Source: Thiobacillus sp. (GTDB lineage: Bacteria; Pseudomonadota; Gammaproteobacteria; Burkholderiales; Thiobacillaceae). Taken from it: a DNA stretch of 64,000 bases. The number at the start of each line of letters is the position of its first letter. Positions within the stretch are counted from its first letter, which is position 1. The DNA lies in contig JAIBEI010000050.1 of the NCBI GenBank assembly GCA_019459055.1, forward strand, positions 1 through 64,000. The letters run 5' to 3'. The translations under genes and the position numbers were made by a program. Shown piece after piece: positions 9,637 to 19,725 of this stretch. The notes under the pieces were generated by a model. That model searched no databases. It was given only the letters and a program-made list of their open reading frames with translations, and was not told the DNA's origin.

Positions 9637-11601
9637 ATGAAACCCATGACCCTGGTTGACGAGTTTGAACACTACAGTGCCTGGCGCGATGCCGTGTACA
9701 TGCGCGTCGAGGCGCTGCGCGACTGGCTCGCCACGCAGGAACTGGGCGACGCCGAATCCGGATTGCGGCTGAACCAGCTGCTGGGGCGGCTGCAGGAAGA
9801 CACGCTGAACGTGGCTTTCGTCGCCGAATTTTCGCGCGGCAAGTCCGAACTGATCAACGCGATTTTCTTTTCGGATTACCGCCAGCGCGTGCTGCCGTCC
9901 TCCGCCGGGCGCACCACCATGTGCCCCACCGAGCTGTATTACACCCCCACCCGGCACCCCTCGCTGCGCCTGCTGCCGATCGACACCAAGACCCGCGAGG
10001 GCAGCATTGCCGACTTCAAGCGCGATGCGGACGCCTGGACCGAATTCCCGCTCAACCTCGATTCCGCCGACGAAATGAGCGCGACGCTGATGCGACTGGC
10101 CGACACCATGCAGGTCGATGCCGCCACCGCCGAAGCCTACGGCCTGATCAACCCCGATGACGCAGAGACCGCGCGCAGTCTGACGCGCGACGGCGGCATC
10201 GCGATTCCACGCTGGCGCCATGCGCTGATCAATTTTCCGCATCCGCTGTTGAAGCAGGGCCTGGTCATCCTCGACACGCCGGGCCTCAACGCCATCGGCA
10301 CCGAACCGGAGCTGACGCTCAACATGCTGCCCAGCGCCCATGCGGTGCTGTTCCTGCTGGCCGCCGACACCGGCGTGACCAAATCCGACATCGAAATCTG
10401 GCGTCAGTACATCGCCCCGCTGCAGGGCGCCAGCCGGGCACGGCTGGTGGTGCTGAACAAGATCGACGGCCTGTGGGACGACCTCAAGTCGCCCGCCGAA
10501 ATCGACGCCATAATCGCCAAGCAGGCCGCCAGCAGCGCGGCATTACTCGACCTGCCGATCAGCCAGGTCTACCCGGTATCGGCGCAGAAGGCGCTGGTCG
10601 CCAAGGTGAAGAACGACCCCGCCCTGCTGACGAAGAGCCGCCTGCTCGAGCTGGAAGCCGCGCTGACGCAGGAGCTGATCCCCTGCAAGCAGGCGCTGGT
10701 CAGCGAATCGGCCCAGGCCAGCGTGGAAGACGTGGTGATCAAGACCACCGAACTGCTGGAAACCCGGCTCGCCACCATCCAGGATCAGGTCGACGAACTG
10801 CAGGGACTGCGCGGCAAGAACCGCGACGTCATCCAGCACATGATGATCAAGGCCAACGAGGACAAGCAGCAGTTCGAGCGCGGCCTGGAGCAGTTCAATG
10901 CGCTGCGCAACGTGTTCGCTTCACAGGTCGAGACGCTGCGCCGGCGGCTGGGGATGCAGGCGCTGCGCAGCGAAGTGCGTCAGACCCGGCAGGCGATGGA
11001 AAAAAGCCGCTTCAGCGTCGGTTTGCGCGAGGCGATGGGGAGTTTCTTCCGCGAAATTGACGGCAATCTGAAGGCATCGGCGGCGATTGCACAGGAAATT
11101 CGCTCTATGATGACGGCGATGTACCAGAAGTTCAGCGACGAACACGGGCTGGCGGCAGTCAACCCGCCCGATCACAGCCTGAACAAGTACCGCAAGGAAA
11201 TGGCGCGACTGGAACAAATTTTCGATGAGCGCTTCAACACGGTTTTCAAGATGCTGACGCTGGGCCAGCATCAGCTGACCGCGCGTTTTTTTGAAACGCT
11301 GGCCAGCAAGGTGGTGCAGGTCTTCGAACTCGCCAACAGCGAAACCGAAGCCTGGCTGAAAGCGCTGATCGCGCCGATGGAAACCCAGATACGCGAGCAC
11401 AAGATCCAGCTGAAGCGCCGGCTGGAAAGCGTCAGCCGCATCCATGCTGCGACCGAAACGCTGGATGACCGGATCGCCGAACTCGATGCGTCAATCGGAA
11501 GCGTGAGCGACCAGCTGGACCAGCTGGCGCGCATCAACACACGCATCGTCGATGCCCTGTCCGATGATCTGACCGGGGCGCGACTGGCCAAAACGGCCTG
11601 A
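9637..11601 (+). CDS. Dynamin-family (bacterial dynamin-like) GTPase
   Basis: 654-residue large GTPase. The N-terminal G domain has the P-loop AEFSRGKSELINA (the usual first Gly is Ala), switch region SSAGRTTMCPTEL, G3 DTPGLN and G4 NKID. A long helical region follows, including coiled-coil stretches near residues 380-430 and 600-645. Bacterial dynamins act at membranes in remodelling or stress protection; the specific role here is unknown. It is single and monocistronic on the plus strand, 77 bases after mutM, and ends four bases from the convergent ferredoxin gene. Confidence 0.85.
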   Translation: MKPMTLVDEFEHYSAWRDAVYMRVEALRDWLATQELGDAESGLRLNQLLGRLQEDTLNVAFVAEFSRGKSELINAIFFSDYRQRVLPSSAGRTTMCPTELYYTPTRHPSLRLLPIDTKTREGSIADFKRDADAWTEFPLNLDSADEMSATLMRLADTMQVDAATAEAYGLINPDDAETARSLTRDGGIAIPRWRHALINFPHPLLKQGLVILDTPGLNAIGTEPELTLNMLPSAHAVLFLLAADTGVTKSDIEIWRQYIAPLQGASRARLVVLNKIDGLWDDLKSPAEIDAIIAKQAASSAALLDLPISQVYPVSAQKALVAKVKNDPALLTKSRLLELEAALTQELIPCKQALVSESAQASVEDVVIKTTELLETRLATIQDQVDELQGLRGKNRDVIQHMMIKANEDKQQFERGLEQFNALRNVFASQVETLRRRLGMQALRSEVRQTRQAMEKSRFSVGLREAMGSFFREIDGNLKASAAIAQEIRSMMTAMYQKFSDEHGLAAVNPPDHSLNKYRKEMARLEQIFDERFNTVFKMLTLGQHQLTARFFETLASKVVQVFELANSETEAWLKALIAPMETQIREHKIQLKRRLESVSRIHAATETLDDRIAELDASIGSVSDQLDQLARINTRIVDALSDDLTGARLAKTA

Positions 11602-11605
11602 ACGA

Positions 11606-12361
<756 letters not shown>

Positions 12362-12937
12362 TTATTCCTTTATCAGCAGTGCAAAGTGCGAGCGCCCCGC
12401 GCGTCCGCTGCGGTGGATGATAAACCCGGGAGGGGGCAGCACTTCCGAACCCTGCTCGACATACGCCTGGCCGCCGGACTTGAGATGGCGCGCCAGGTCG
12501 GCCAGCACCGCCGCGGCCAGTCCGCTGTCGAACGGCGGATCGACAAAAATCAGGTCGAAGGCCTCGCGGCTGTTCGCCAGCCAGGCCAGCGCGTCGGCAC
12601 GACGGACGTCGACCTGGTTTGCGCCGAGCACGGTACGATTTTTTTCCAGCGCGTCGATCGCTGCGCGGTCGCGTTCGACCATGATGACGCGCCCGGCGCC
12701 GCGCGAGGCGGCCTCGAAGCCGAGCGCGCCGCTGCCGGCAAACAGGTCGAGGCAAACCCAGCCCGGTAGGTCCTGCCCCAGCCAGTTGAACAACGTCTCG
12801 CGCACGCGGTCGGGCGTGGGGCGCAGGCCGGCGCAGTCGGGAAAGTCCAGCAGCCGGCGGCGATACTGGCCGCCGATGATGCGCACGCGGTTGGCCGCAC
12901 CGTGCGCCCGCCCGGGCGCCGCGCGCTTAGCGAGCAT
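12362..12937 (-). CDS. rsmD: 16S rRNA (guanine966-N2)-methyltransferase
   Basis: 191-residue SAM-dependent methyltransferase that modifies G966 of 16S rRNA. It has the N-terminal RIIGGQYRRRLL segment, the SAM-binding motif DLFAGSGALGFEAASRG and the catalytic motif VDPPFDSG. The ATG overlaps the end of the upstream M16 peptidase gene by 11 bases, so it is probably part of the same transcript. Confidence 0.95.
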   Translation of the reverse strand: MLAKRAAPGRAHGAANRVRIIGGQYRRRLLDFPDCAGLRPTPDRVRETLFNWLGQDLPGWVCLDLFAGSGALGFEAASRGAGRVIMVERDRAAIDALEKNRTVLGANQVDVRRADALAWLANSREAFDLIFVDPPFDSGLAAAVLADLARHLKSGGQAYVEQGSEVLPPPGFIIHRSGRAGRSHFALLIKE

Positions 12938-14234
12938 GGCCGCCCCCCACCACCACGGTCACCAATTTGTCCGGGTCGATGCGGCGAGCAAACGCCTGCT
13001 TCACTGCGGCCGCATCGACCGAGTCGACCCGGTCGATCCAGGTGTCCAGATAGTCCAGCGGCAAATTGTAGAAGCCGATCAGCGACAGGTAATCGAGGAT
13101 TTTCCGGTTGCTGTCGATGCGCAGCGGGAACCCGCCGGTGAGGTTGGATTTGGCCTGGGTGAGCTCAGCCTCGGTGGGACCGTCGGCGATGAACTGCCGC
13201 AGCGTCGCCTGCGCCACTTTCAATGCGTCGTCGGTCTGCTCCAGCTTGGTCTGCAGCCCCAGCTGGAACGGCCCGGCCTCCCGCATCGGCAGGAAATAGC
13301 TGTATACACTGTAGGCGTAGCCGCGCTTGTCGCGCACCTCGCGCATCAGCTGCGAATCGAAGCCGCCGCCGCCCAGAACATAGTTGCCGACAAACAGCGG
13401 GAAGAAGTCGGGATCGTTGCGCGCCATGCCTACTGCCCCCATCAGCACATGGCTTTGCGTGGAGGGATGGGCGATGCGCGTGTCGGAGGCCGCCGCCGGC
13501 GCGGGCTTCGGCAGCGCCGGCAGTGCCGCCGCCCGCGATAGATCGGCCGTCAACCGGACCGCAATGGCTTCGGCCTCGGCGCGCGTGACGTCGCCCATCA
13601 GCGAAATCACCACGTTGGGCACGCCGTAATGCGTGCGATAAAACGCCTGCAGGTCGCCCCGTGTCAGCCGTGCGATGGCAGCGGGATCGCCCGCTTCGTC
13701 GTGCGCATAGGGATGCCCGTCATACAGCGCGCGGTAAAACGCCTTGCTGGCGACCTCCCCGGGGTCGGCCTCGGCCTCGCGGATCGACGAGATCAGGCGC
13801 TGCTTTTCGCGCTTGACCACCGCCTGCGGGAAATCGGGGCGCTGCAACACGCGTGCGAAGAGTTCGAGCGCCTTGTCCTTTTCGGCGGCCGACGACAGGG
13901 TGCGCAGCGTCACCCCGGCACGGTCGCGGTCGAAGTGCCCCGACAGCACCGCGCCGACATCGGCCAGACGATGCGCGATGGCGGTGTCCGAGAGGCCGCC
14001 CGCGCCTTGATCAAGCAGGCCGTGAGCCAGCCGGGCGAGGCCGGCCTTGCCGACGGGATCGCGGGCGCTGCCGGCGGAAAAATCCACCGCGACATCCAGC
14101 ATCGGCAGTTCATGGCTTTCGACAAAGAGTACCCGCGCACCCTGCGGCGTCTGCCAGTGCTGGATGGCGAGCGCGGCCTGCGCCGACAGCGGCAGGCTTA
14201 GCAACAGGGCGACAAGGCAAGACTTGATTGACAT
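12927..14234 (-). CDS. M16-family peptidase-like protein, catalytically degenerate subunit
   Basis: 435-residue periplasmic protein with signal peptide MSIKSCLVALLLSLPLSAQA. It has the two-lobed M16 architecture, but where the active partner has HxxEH this protein has R68-L-A-H71-G72, so all three catalytic residues are replaced. Such inactive partners usually heterodimerise with an active M16 protein, here the upstream gene 19 bases away. An alternative start 10 codons upstream (MPIKAV) would overlap that gene by 11 bases. The natural substrate is unknown. Confidence 0.88.
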   Translation of the reverse strand: MSIKSCLVALLLSLPLSAQAALAIQHWQTPQGARVLFVESHELPMLDVAVDFSAGSARDPVGKAGLARLAHGLLDQGAGGLSDTAIAHRLADVGAVLSGHFDRDRAGVTLRTLSSAAEKDKALELFARVLQRPDFPQAVVKREKQRLISSIREAEADPGEVASKAFYRALYDGHPYAHDEAGDPAAIARLTRGDLQAFYRTHYGVPNVVISLMGDVTRAEAEAIAVRLTADLSRAAALPALPKPAPAAASDTRIAHPSTQSHVLMGAVGMARNDPDFFPLFVGNYVLGGGGFDSQLMREVRDKRGYAYSVYSYFLPMREAGPFQLGLQTKLEQTDDALKVAQATLRQFIADGPTEAELTQAKSNLTGGFPLRIDSNRKILDYLSLIGFYNLPLDYLDTWIDRVDSVDAAAVKQAFARRIDPDKLVTVVVGGGHAR

Positions 14235-14253
14235 GGGTTTATTTGAAACAGCT

Positions 14254-15612
14254 TTAATTGGCATGGCGCACCCCTGGTACCTTGGCACGAGCCGGCTGCG
14301 CATCCAGCGACTGCGGATCGAGTTCGGCCACGCTCAGCCGCTCATCCTGCAGCCATTGCTGGGCGACGGCCTGCACTTCTTTCGCGGTCACCGCGCGCAG
14401 CTTGTCGACCCGGCCCGCCAGCGCCTCGGGCGGCAGTCCCGCGGTCACGTATTCGCCCAGCTGCATGGCCTGGTAGAACAGCGAATCGCGCTGGTAGACG
14501 TCGGCCGCGATCACCTGCGCCTTGACCCGCGCGAGTTCCGCCTCGCTGATGCCCTCGCGCCGGAGACGTTCGAGTTCGCCGCGGACGGCTTTTTCCAGCG
14601 CGGCAACCGATTTGCCCGGTGCGGGCGTCGCGTCGACCATGAACATGCCCGGCCCGCGCGCGACGGCGTCGTAGCCGGCGCTCGCGTCCACCGCGATCTG
14701 CTGCGTCTTGACCAGCGATTTCTGCAGTCGCGCCGAGTCGTTGCCCGAGAGCACCCCGGCCAGGATCTGCAGCGCGTACGGCGTGGTGTCCTGCGCCCAG
14801 TCCTTGAGGGTGGGCGCATGCCAGACCATCAGCAGATAGGGCAGCTGCGCCGGCGCCTTCACCACGATGCGCTTCTCGCCAAGTTGCGAGGGCTCGGCCT
14901 GCGGCTTGCGTTCCGGCAGGGCGCGCGCCGGCAGCGCGCCGAAATGGCGTTTGGCCAGCGCGATCACCTCGTCGGCCTTGACGTCGCCCGCCACCACCAG
15001 GGTGGCGTTGTTGGGCGCATACCATCGCGCATACCAGTCGCGCGCATCCTGCGCGGTCATGCTCTGCAGATCGTCCATCCAGCCGATAATGGGGCGGCGG
15101 TACGGGTGCACCTGCAAAGCCGTCGCCATCAGGCGTTCGTAGACGACCGACTGCGGCTGGTCGTCGGTGCGCAGCCGGCGCTCTTCCATCACCACCTGGA
15201 CCTCCTTGGCGAACAATTCGTCGCTGATGACGAGCTTGGCCATACGGTCGGCCTCCAACTGCATCGACAGTGCCAGCCGGTCCTTCTGCATCTGCTGGAA
15301 ATACGCCGTGTAGTCGCGGCTGGTGAAGGCATTTTCGCGCCCGCCGGCGGCGGCGATGCGTTTTGAGAACTCGCCCGGCGGAACCGTTTCCGTCCCCTTG
15401 AACATCATGTGCTCCAACACGTGCGCCACCCCGCTGGTGCCGTTAAACTCATCCATCGAGCCGGCGCGATACCACACCTGCGACACCATCACCGGTGCGC
15501 GGTGATCCTCGTGCACGATCACCCGCATTCCATTGTCCAGCATGACGTCCGTCAAAGCCGCCTGTGCGCTGCCCGCCAGCAGCGCCAAACCGATTGCCCA
15601 TAGCTTGCGCAT
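14254..15612 (-). CDS. M16-family zinc metallopeptidase, catalytic subunit
   Basis: 452-residue periplasmic protein (signal peptide MRKLWAIGLALLAGSAQA). The inverzincin motif H64-V-L-E-H68 lies in GVAHVLEHMMFKGT, with the distal Glu region (ALSMQLEADRM) downstream, so it should bind zinc and hydrolyse peptides. It starts at an ATG with GAGGG upstream; the longer frame (15 extra codons) lacks the signal peptide at its end. It forms an operon with the degenerate M16 partner and then rsmD-coaD-ferredoxin. It is divergent from ftsY. Confidence 0.9.
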   Translation of the reverse strand: MRKLWAIGLALLAGSAQAALTDVMLDNGMRVIVHEDHRAPVMVSQVWYRAGSMDEFNGTSGVAHVLEHMMFKGTETVPPGEFSKRIAAAGGRENAFTSRDYTAYFQQMQKDRLALSMQLEADRMAKLVISDELFAKEVQVVMEERRLRTDDQPQSVVYERLMATALQVHPYRRPIIGWMDDLQSMTAQDARDWYARWYAPNNATLVVAGDVKADEVIALAKRHFGALPARALPERKPQAEPSQLGEKRIVVKAPAQLPYLLMVWHAPTLKDWAQDTTPYALQILAGVLSGNDSARLQKSLVKTQQIAVDASAGYDAVARGPGMFMVDATPAPGKSVAALEKAVRGELERLRREGISEAELARVKAQVIAADVYQRDSLFYQAMQLGEYVTAGLPPEALAGRVDKLRAVTAKEVQAVAQQWLQDERLSVAELDPQSLDAQPARAKVPGVRHAN

Positions 15613-15661
15613 GGTGTTCCCTCTGATTGCATGAGTTTGTAATTCCGCAAACCGCAAGCGG

Positions 15662-15689
15662 TCGACTGCGGTTTTCAGGATGATAAGAT
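15662..15689 (+). promoter_or_regulatory. Possible ftsY-ftsE-ftsX promoter
   Basis: TCGACT (15662-15667), a 16-base spacer and TAAGAT (15684-15689) lie 40 bases before the ftsY GTG, in the divergent gap to the M16 genes. Both boxes deviate from consensus. Confidence 0.35.
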
Positions 15690-15728
15690 ACAGCGTCCGT
15701 CAAACAGTTGTGCTGACTGCCCCGATCC

Positions 15729-16760
15729 GTGTTTAGTTTCTTCAAGTCCAAACCCGCTCCCGCACCGGAACCGCCCACGGCCGAACAGCCGGCGGTGCAA
15801 GCGGTCACGCCCCCGCCGCCCGCCGAACCGGCTGCTACCCAGCCGCGTCCGGGCTGGGCGCAACGGCTGAAGCAGGGGCTCGCCAAAACCCGCGACCGGC
15901 TCGGCGGCCAGCTGTCTGGCCTGTTCGGCGTCGGCCGCAAGATCGACGCTGAGCTGTTCGAGGAGCTCGAAACCATCCTCATCACCGCAGACGTCGGCGT
16001 CGACGCGACCCAATCGCTGCTCGACACCCTGCAGAAAAAAGTGCGGCGCGAGAATCTCACCGAGGCCTCCGATCTGCAGGAAGCGCTGAAAGAGGCGCTG
16101 GTCGATCTGCTGTCCCCGCTGCAGGCGCCGCTCGACGTCACCCCGCACAAGCCTTTCATCCTGATGCTGGCCGGCGTCAACGGCGCCGGCAAGACCACCA
16201 CCATCGGCAAGCTCGCCAAGCTGTACCAGGCGCAGGGCCTGTCGGTGCTGCTGGCAGCGGGCGACACCTTCCGCGCCGCGGCACGCGAGCAGTTGCAGGT
16301 CTGGGGCGAGCGCAACAAGGTAACCGTGATCAGCCAGGAAAAGGGCGATTCGGCCGCGGTGATTTTCGACGCCATCCAGGCCGCGCAGGCGCGCGGCATC
16401 GACGTGGTGCTGGCCGACACCGCTGGCCGTCTGCCGACCCAGCTGCACCTGATGGAAGAAATCAGGAAGGTCAAGCGGGTGATCGAGAAGGCGATCCCTG
16501 GCGCACCGCACGAGGTGCTGCTGGTGCTCGACGCCAATACCGGGCAGAACGCCGTCGCCCAGGTCAAGGCCTTCGACGACGCGCTCGGCGTGACCGGGCT
16601 GGTGCTGACCAAGCTCGACGGCACCGCCAAGGGCGGCGCCATCGCGGCGATCGCGAAGGCGCGGCCGATCCCGGTGCGCTACATCGGCGTCGGCGAAACC
16701 GTCGACGACCTGCGGCCGTTCGATGCGCGCGAGTTCGTCGAAGCCATTTTCAGCGCATGA
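15729..16760 (+). CDS. ftsY: Signal recognition particle receptor FtsY
   Basis: SRP-family GTPase that docks ribosome-nascent chain complexes at the inner membrane. The 343-residue product has a Pro/Ala-rich acidic N-terminal extension (residues 1-45), the helical N domain, and a G domain with G149-V-N-G-A-G-K-T, DTAGRLPT and TKLDGTAKGG. The start is a GTG (VFSFFKSK), typical of the short amphipathic membrane-targeting N-terminus. It overlaps ftsE by four bases. Confidence 0.96.
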   Translation: MFSFFKSKPAPAPEPPTAEQPAVQAVTPPPPAEPAATQPRPGWAQRLKQGLAKTRDRLGGQLSGLFGVGRKIDAELFEELETILITADVGVDATQSLLDTLQKKVRRENLTEASDLQEALKEALVDLLSPLQAPLDVTPHKPFILMLAGVNGAGKTTTIGKLAKLYQAQGLSVLLAAGDTFRAAAREQLQVWGERNKVTVISQEKGDSAAVIFDAIQAAQARGIDVVLADTAGRLPTQLHLMEEIRKVKRVIEKAIPGAPHEVLLVLDANTGQNAVAQVKAFDDALGVTGLVLTKLDGTAKGGAIAAIAKARPIPVRYIGVGETVDDLRPFDAREFVEAIFSA

Positions 16761-17419
16761 TCAGCTTCAGCCAGGTCACCAAGCGTTATCCCGGCGGGCA
16801 CGAAGCCCTGTCCGGCGTCGATCTTTCCATCGAAAAAGGCGAACTGGTTTTCCTGACCGGACATTCCGGCGCCGGCAAAAGCACCCTCCTGAAACTCGTC
16901 GCCGCCATCGAACGCCCCACCGGCGGGGTAGTGTCGGTCAGCGGCCAGAACGTGGGGCGCCTGCCGCAACGTGCGATCCCCTATTTGCGCCGCAACATCG
17001 GCCTCATCTTCCAGGATCACAAGCTGCTATTCGACCGCAACGTGATCGAAAACGTGGTGCTGCCGCTCGACATCGCCGGATTGGACCGCCGCGAGTCGCT
17101 GAAACGCGCGCGCGCGGTGATCGACAAGGTTGGCCTGCTGAAACGCGAAAAAGCCAACCCCATCAGCCTCTCCGGCGGCGAACAGCAACGGCTGTGCATC
17201 GCGCGCGCGCTGGTCAGCCGCCCCGCCCTTTTGCTGGCCGACGAGCCAACCGGCAACCTCGATGCCGGCTACGCCGCCGACATCATGGCGATGTTCCGCG
17301 ACTTCCATCAGGTCGGCACCACGCTGGTGATCGCCACCCACGACGACCGCGCCATCGCCGCGCTGGGCGGCCGCACGCTACGGCTGGATCATGGCAAGGT
17401 CGAGGAGGGCTCGGCATGA
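16757..17419 (+). CDS. ftsE: Cell division ATP-binding protein FtsE
   Basis: ABC-type ATPase that works with FtsX at the septum to activate periplasmic amidase regulators. The 220-residue product has Walker A GHSGAGKST, signature LSGGEQQR, Walker B LLLADEPTGNLD and the H-loop ATHD. It is translationally coupled by ATGA overlaps to ftsY upstream and ftsX downstream, the canonical ftsYEX operon. Confidence 0.97.
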   Translation: MISFSQVTKRYPGGHEALSGVDLSIEKGELVFLTGHSGAGKSTLLKLVAAIERPTGGVVSVSGQNVGRLPQRAIPYLRRNIGLIFQDHKLLFDRNVIENVVLPLDIAGLDRRESLKRARAVIDKVGLLKREKANPISLSGGEQQRLCIARALVSRPALLLADEPTGNLDAGYAADIMAMFRDFHQVGTTLVIATHDDRAIAALGGRTLRLDHGKVEEGSA

Positions 17420-18324
17420 TCGGCTGGCTGCGTCACCAGAAGCATGCGTTCACTGCCGCACTGCGCCGCCTCGGCGCGCAACCAGTCGCATCCCTCCTCA
17501 CCGCGCTGGCGATGGGGGTGGCGATCAGCCTGCCGGGCGGGCTCTTCCTGGCGCTCGGCAATCTCGACCGCCTGGCGGGCGACCTGCCCGCGCAGCCGGA
17601 AATCAGCGTATTTCTCGACACCGGGGCGTCGTCTGTGCAGAAACAGGCCATTGCCGAACGCCTCCGGCAGCCCGACATCGCCGAGGCCCGCTATGTGCCC
17701 AAAGACGAGGCGCTGGCGGCGCTCAGCAGCGCGCAGGATCTGGCCGACATCACCGCCGGCCTGACGCAGAACCCGCTGCCCAACGCCTGGGTGGTGCGGC
17801 CGCAAACGATGTCCCGCGAAGAACTGGTACGGGTCGCGGGCGCTCTGGGAAAACTGCCGGGCGTGGCGGAAACCCACCTCGACAGCCAGTGGGCAGACCG
17901 TCTGCAGGCCGCCCTCGCCATCGGACGCACCGGTGTCTGGCTGCTGGCAGGGCTGTTTGCCGTCGCGCTCGTCGCCATCTCGGGCAACGCCATCCGCGCG
18001 CAGGTACTGGCGCGGCGCGACGAAATCCTGGTCAGCCGGCTGATCGGCGCCACCGACCGCTACATCCGCCGCCCCTTCCTCTACGTGGGCGCGCTGCAAG
18101 GTCTGCTGGGCGGACTGGCGGCAGGCGGCGTGCTGGCCATCGCCGGCGTGATATTGCGCGCACCGGTCGAGCAGCTGGCCGGCTTGTACGGATCGGCCTT
18201 CCACCTGCTGCCACCGGCCACGATCGAGATCGTCGCCGTACTCGGCCTGACCGCCCTGTTCGGCTGGCTCGGCGCCTGGCTCTCGGTGACGCGGGCGCTG
18301 CGGCAGGTCGAGGCGGCGCGCTGA
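17416..18324 (+). CDS. ftsX: Cell division permease FtsX
   Basis: 302-residue inner-membrane partner of FtsE. One transmembrane segment lies near residues 22-46, followed by a periplasmic loop of about 125 residues (EISVFLDTGASSVQKQ and onward) that contacts EnvC-type activators. Three further segments lie near 175-197, 222-245 and 272-297. The start is the ATG overlapping the ftsE stop; the longer frame upstream is ftsE shadow. Confidence 0.95.
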   Translation: MIGWLRHQKHAFTAALRRLGAQPVASLLTALAMGVAISLPGGLFLALGNLDRLAGDLPAQPEISVFLDTGASSVQKQAIAERLRQPDIAEARYVPKDEALAALSSAQDLADITAGLTQNPLPNAWVVRPQTMSREELVRVAGALGKLPGVAETHLDSQWADRLQAALAIGRTGVWLLAGLFAVALVAISGNAIRAQVLARRDEILVSRLIGATDRYIRRPFLYVGALQGLLGGLAAGGVLAIAGVILRAPVEQLAGLYGSAFHLLPPATIEIVAVLGLTALFGWLGAWLSVTRALRQVEAAR

Positions 18325-18368
18325 TTGGTCCCGGTTTTATGGAAACCATCGGGGAACCCTGCATTGCC

Positions 18369-18395
18369 TTGGCACTCCTACTCTTTGAGTGCTAA
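18369..18395 (+). promoter_or_regulatory. CIRCE element (HrcA operator) upstream of rpoH
   Basis: TTGGCACTC-N9-GAGTGCTAA, matching the CIRCE consensus TTAGCACTC-N9-GAGTGCTAA at 17 of 18 positions with exact spacing. It lies 36 bases before the rpoH ATG and overlaps a possible -35 TTGGCA, so HrcA binding would be expected to repress rpoH. No hrcA gene is in the window. Confidence 0.88.
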
Positions 18396-18431
18396 TGTTA
18401 AAATGTGTTTCAAAGGGGAATTTTTACAAGC

Positions 18432-19277
<846 letters not shown>

Positions 19278-19294
19278 GCCATACATACCCCCAA

Positions 19295-19332
19295 AACGAC
19301 AAAGCCCCGCATTGCGGGGCTTTGTCGTTTTT
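19295..19332. terminator. Strong bidirectional terminator after rpoH
   Basis: Perfect 16-bp stem starting AACGACAAAGCCCCGC, with loop ATT, followed by TTTTT on the plus strand and flanked by an A-run that serves the minus strand. It separates rpoH from the convergent small ORF and cco genes. Confidence 0.92.
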
Positions 19333-19343
19333 GGGTAGCCGGG

Positions 19344-19451
19344 TCAGAAAAAAGCGGCGATCAAAACCGAGAGAATGCTGATCCATGACCAAACGACCAG
19401 CGCGACCACCACCACCATGGGGAAACCCTGAAAAGTGAAAAGCTGTTTCAT
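19344..19451 (-). CDS. 35-residue single-pass membrane protein downstream of ccoS
   Basis: Tiny ORF starting MKQLFTFQGFPM and continuing as one hydrophobic helix (VVVVALVVWSWISILSVLIA). The ATG is preceded by GGAG with an 8-base spacing, a better ribosome site than many neighbours have. It lies 34 bases after ccoS and ends right before the terminator, so it belongs to the ccoGHS transcript. Small one-helix subunits (CcoM) are known in some cbb3 oxidases; whether this is one is inference. No family is recognised. Confidence 0.55.
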   Translation of the reverse strand: MKQLFTFQGFPMVVVVALVVWSWISILSVLIAAFF

Positions 19452-19485
19452 CGTACGGACTCCATAAAAGTTGATAAATTCTAGT

Positions 19486-19725
19486 TTACTTGCGGCCATT
19501 TGGATACTTGCGTGCGTCCGGGTACCTGTGCCCATTTGGGTATTCGCCCTGACCGTCCAGGCGGTGGGTCGGCAGCAGGGGATCATCGTCATCCATCAGG
19601 ATGCGTTCGGCCGGCCCTTCCAGATCGTCGAACTGGCCGCTTTTGATCGACCAGAACACGCCCACGACAATCAGCAGCACGAATAGGCCGGACAGCAGGA
19701 ATAAAAATCCCATGATGCCGCTCAT
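19486..19725 (-). CDS. ccoS: cbb3-type cytochrome oxidase assembly protein CcoS
   Basis: 79-residue protein with one N-terminal membrane helix (FLFLLSGLFVLLIVVGVF). It then has the family signature WSIKSGQFDDLEGPAERILMDDD. CcoS is needed for cofactor insertion into cbb3 oxidase. The C-terminus is an unusual hydrophilic tail with two DA/NGH-YPNG-type repeats (GEYPNGHRYPDARKYPNGRK). It overlaps ccoH by four bases. Confidence 0.92.
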   Translation of the reverse strand: MSGIMGFLFLLSGLFVLLIVVGVFWSIKSGQFDDLEGPAERILMDDDDPLLPTHRLDGQGEYPNGHRYPDARKYPNGRK

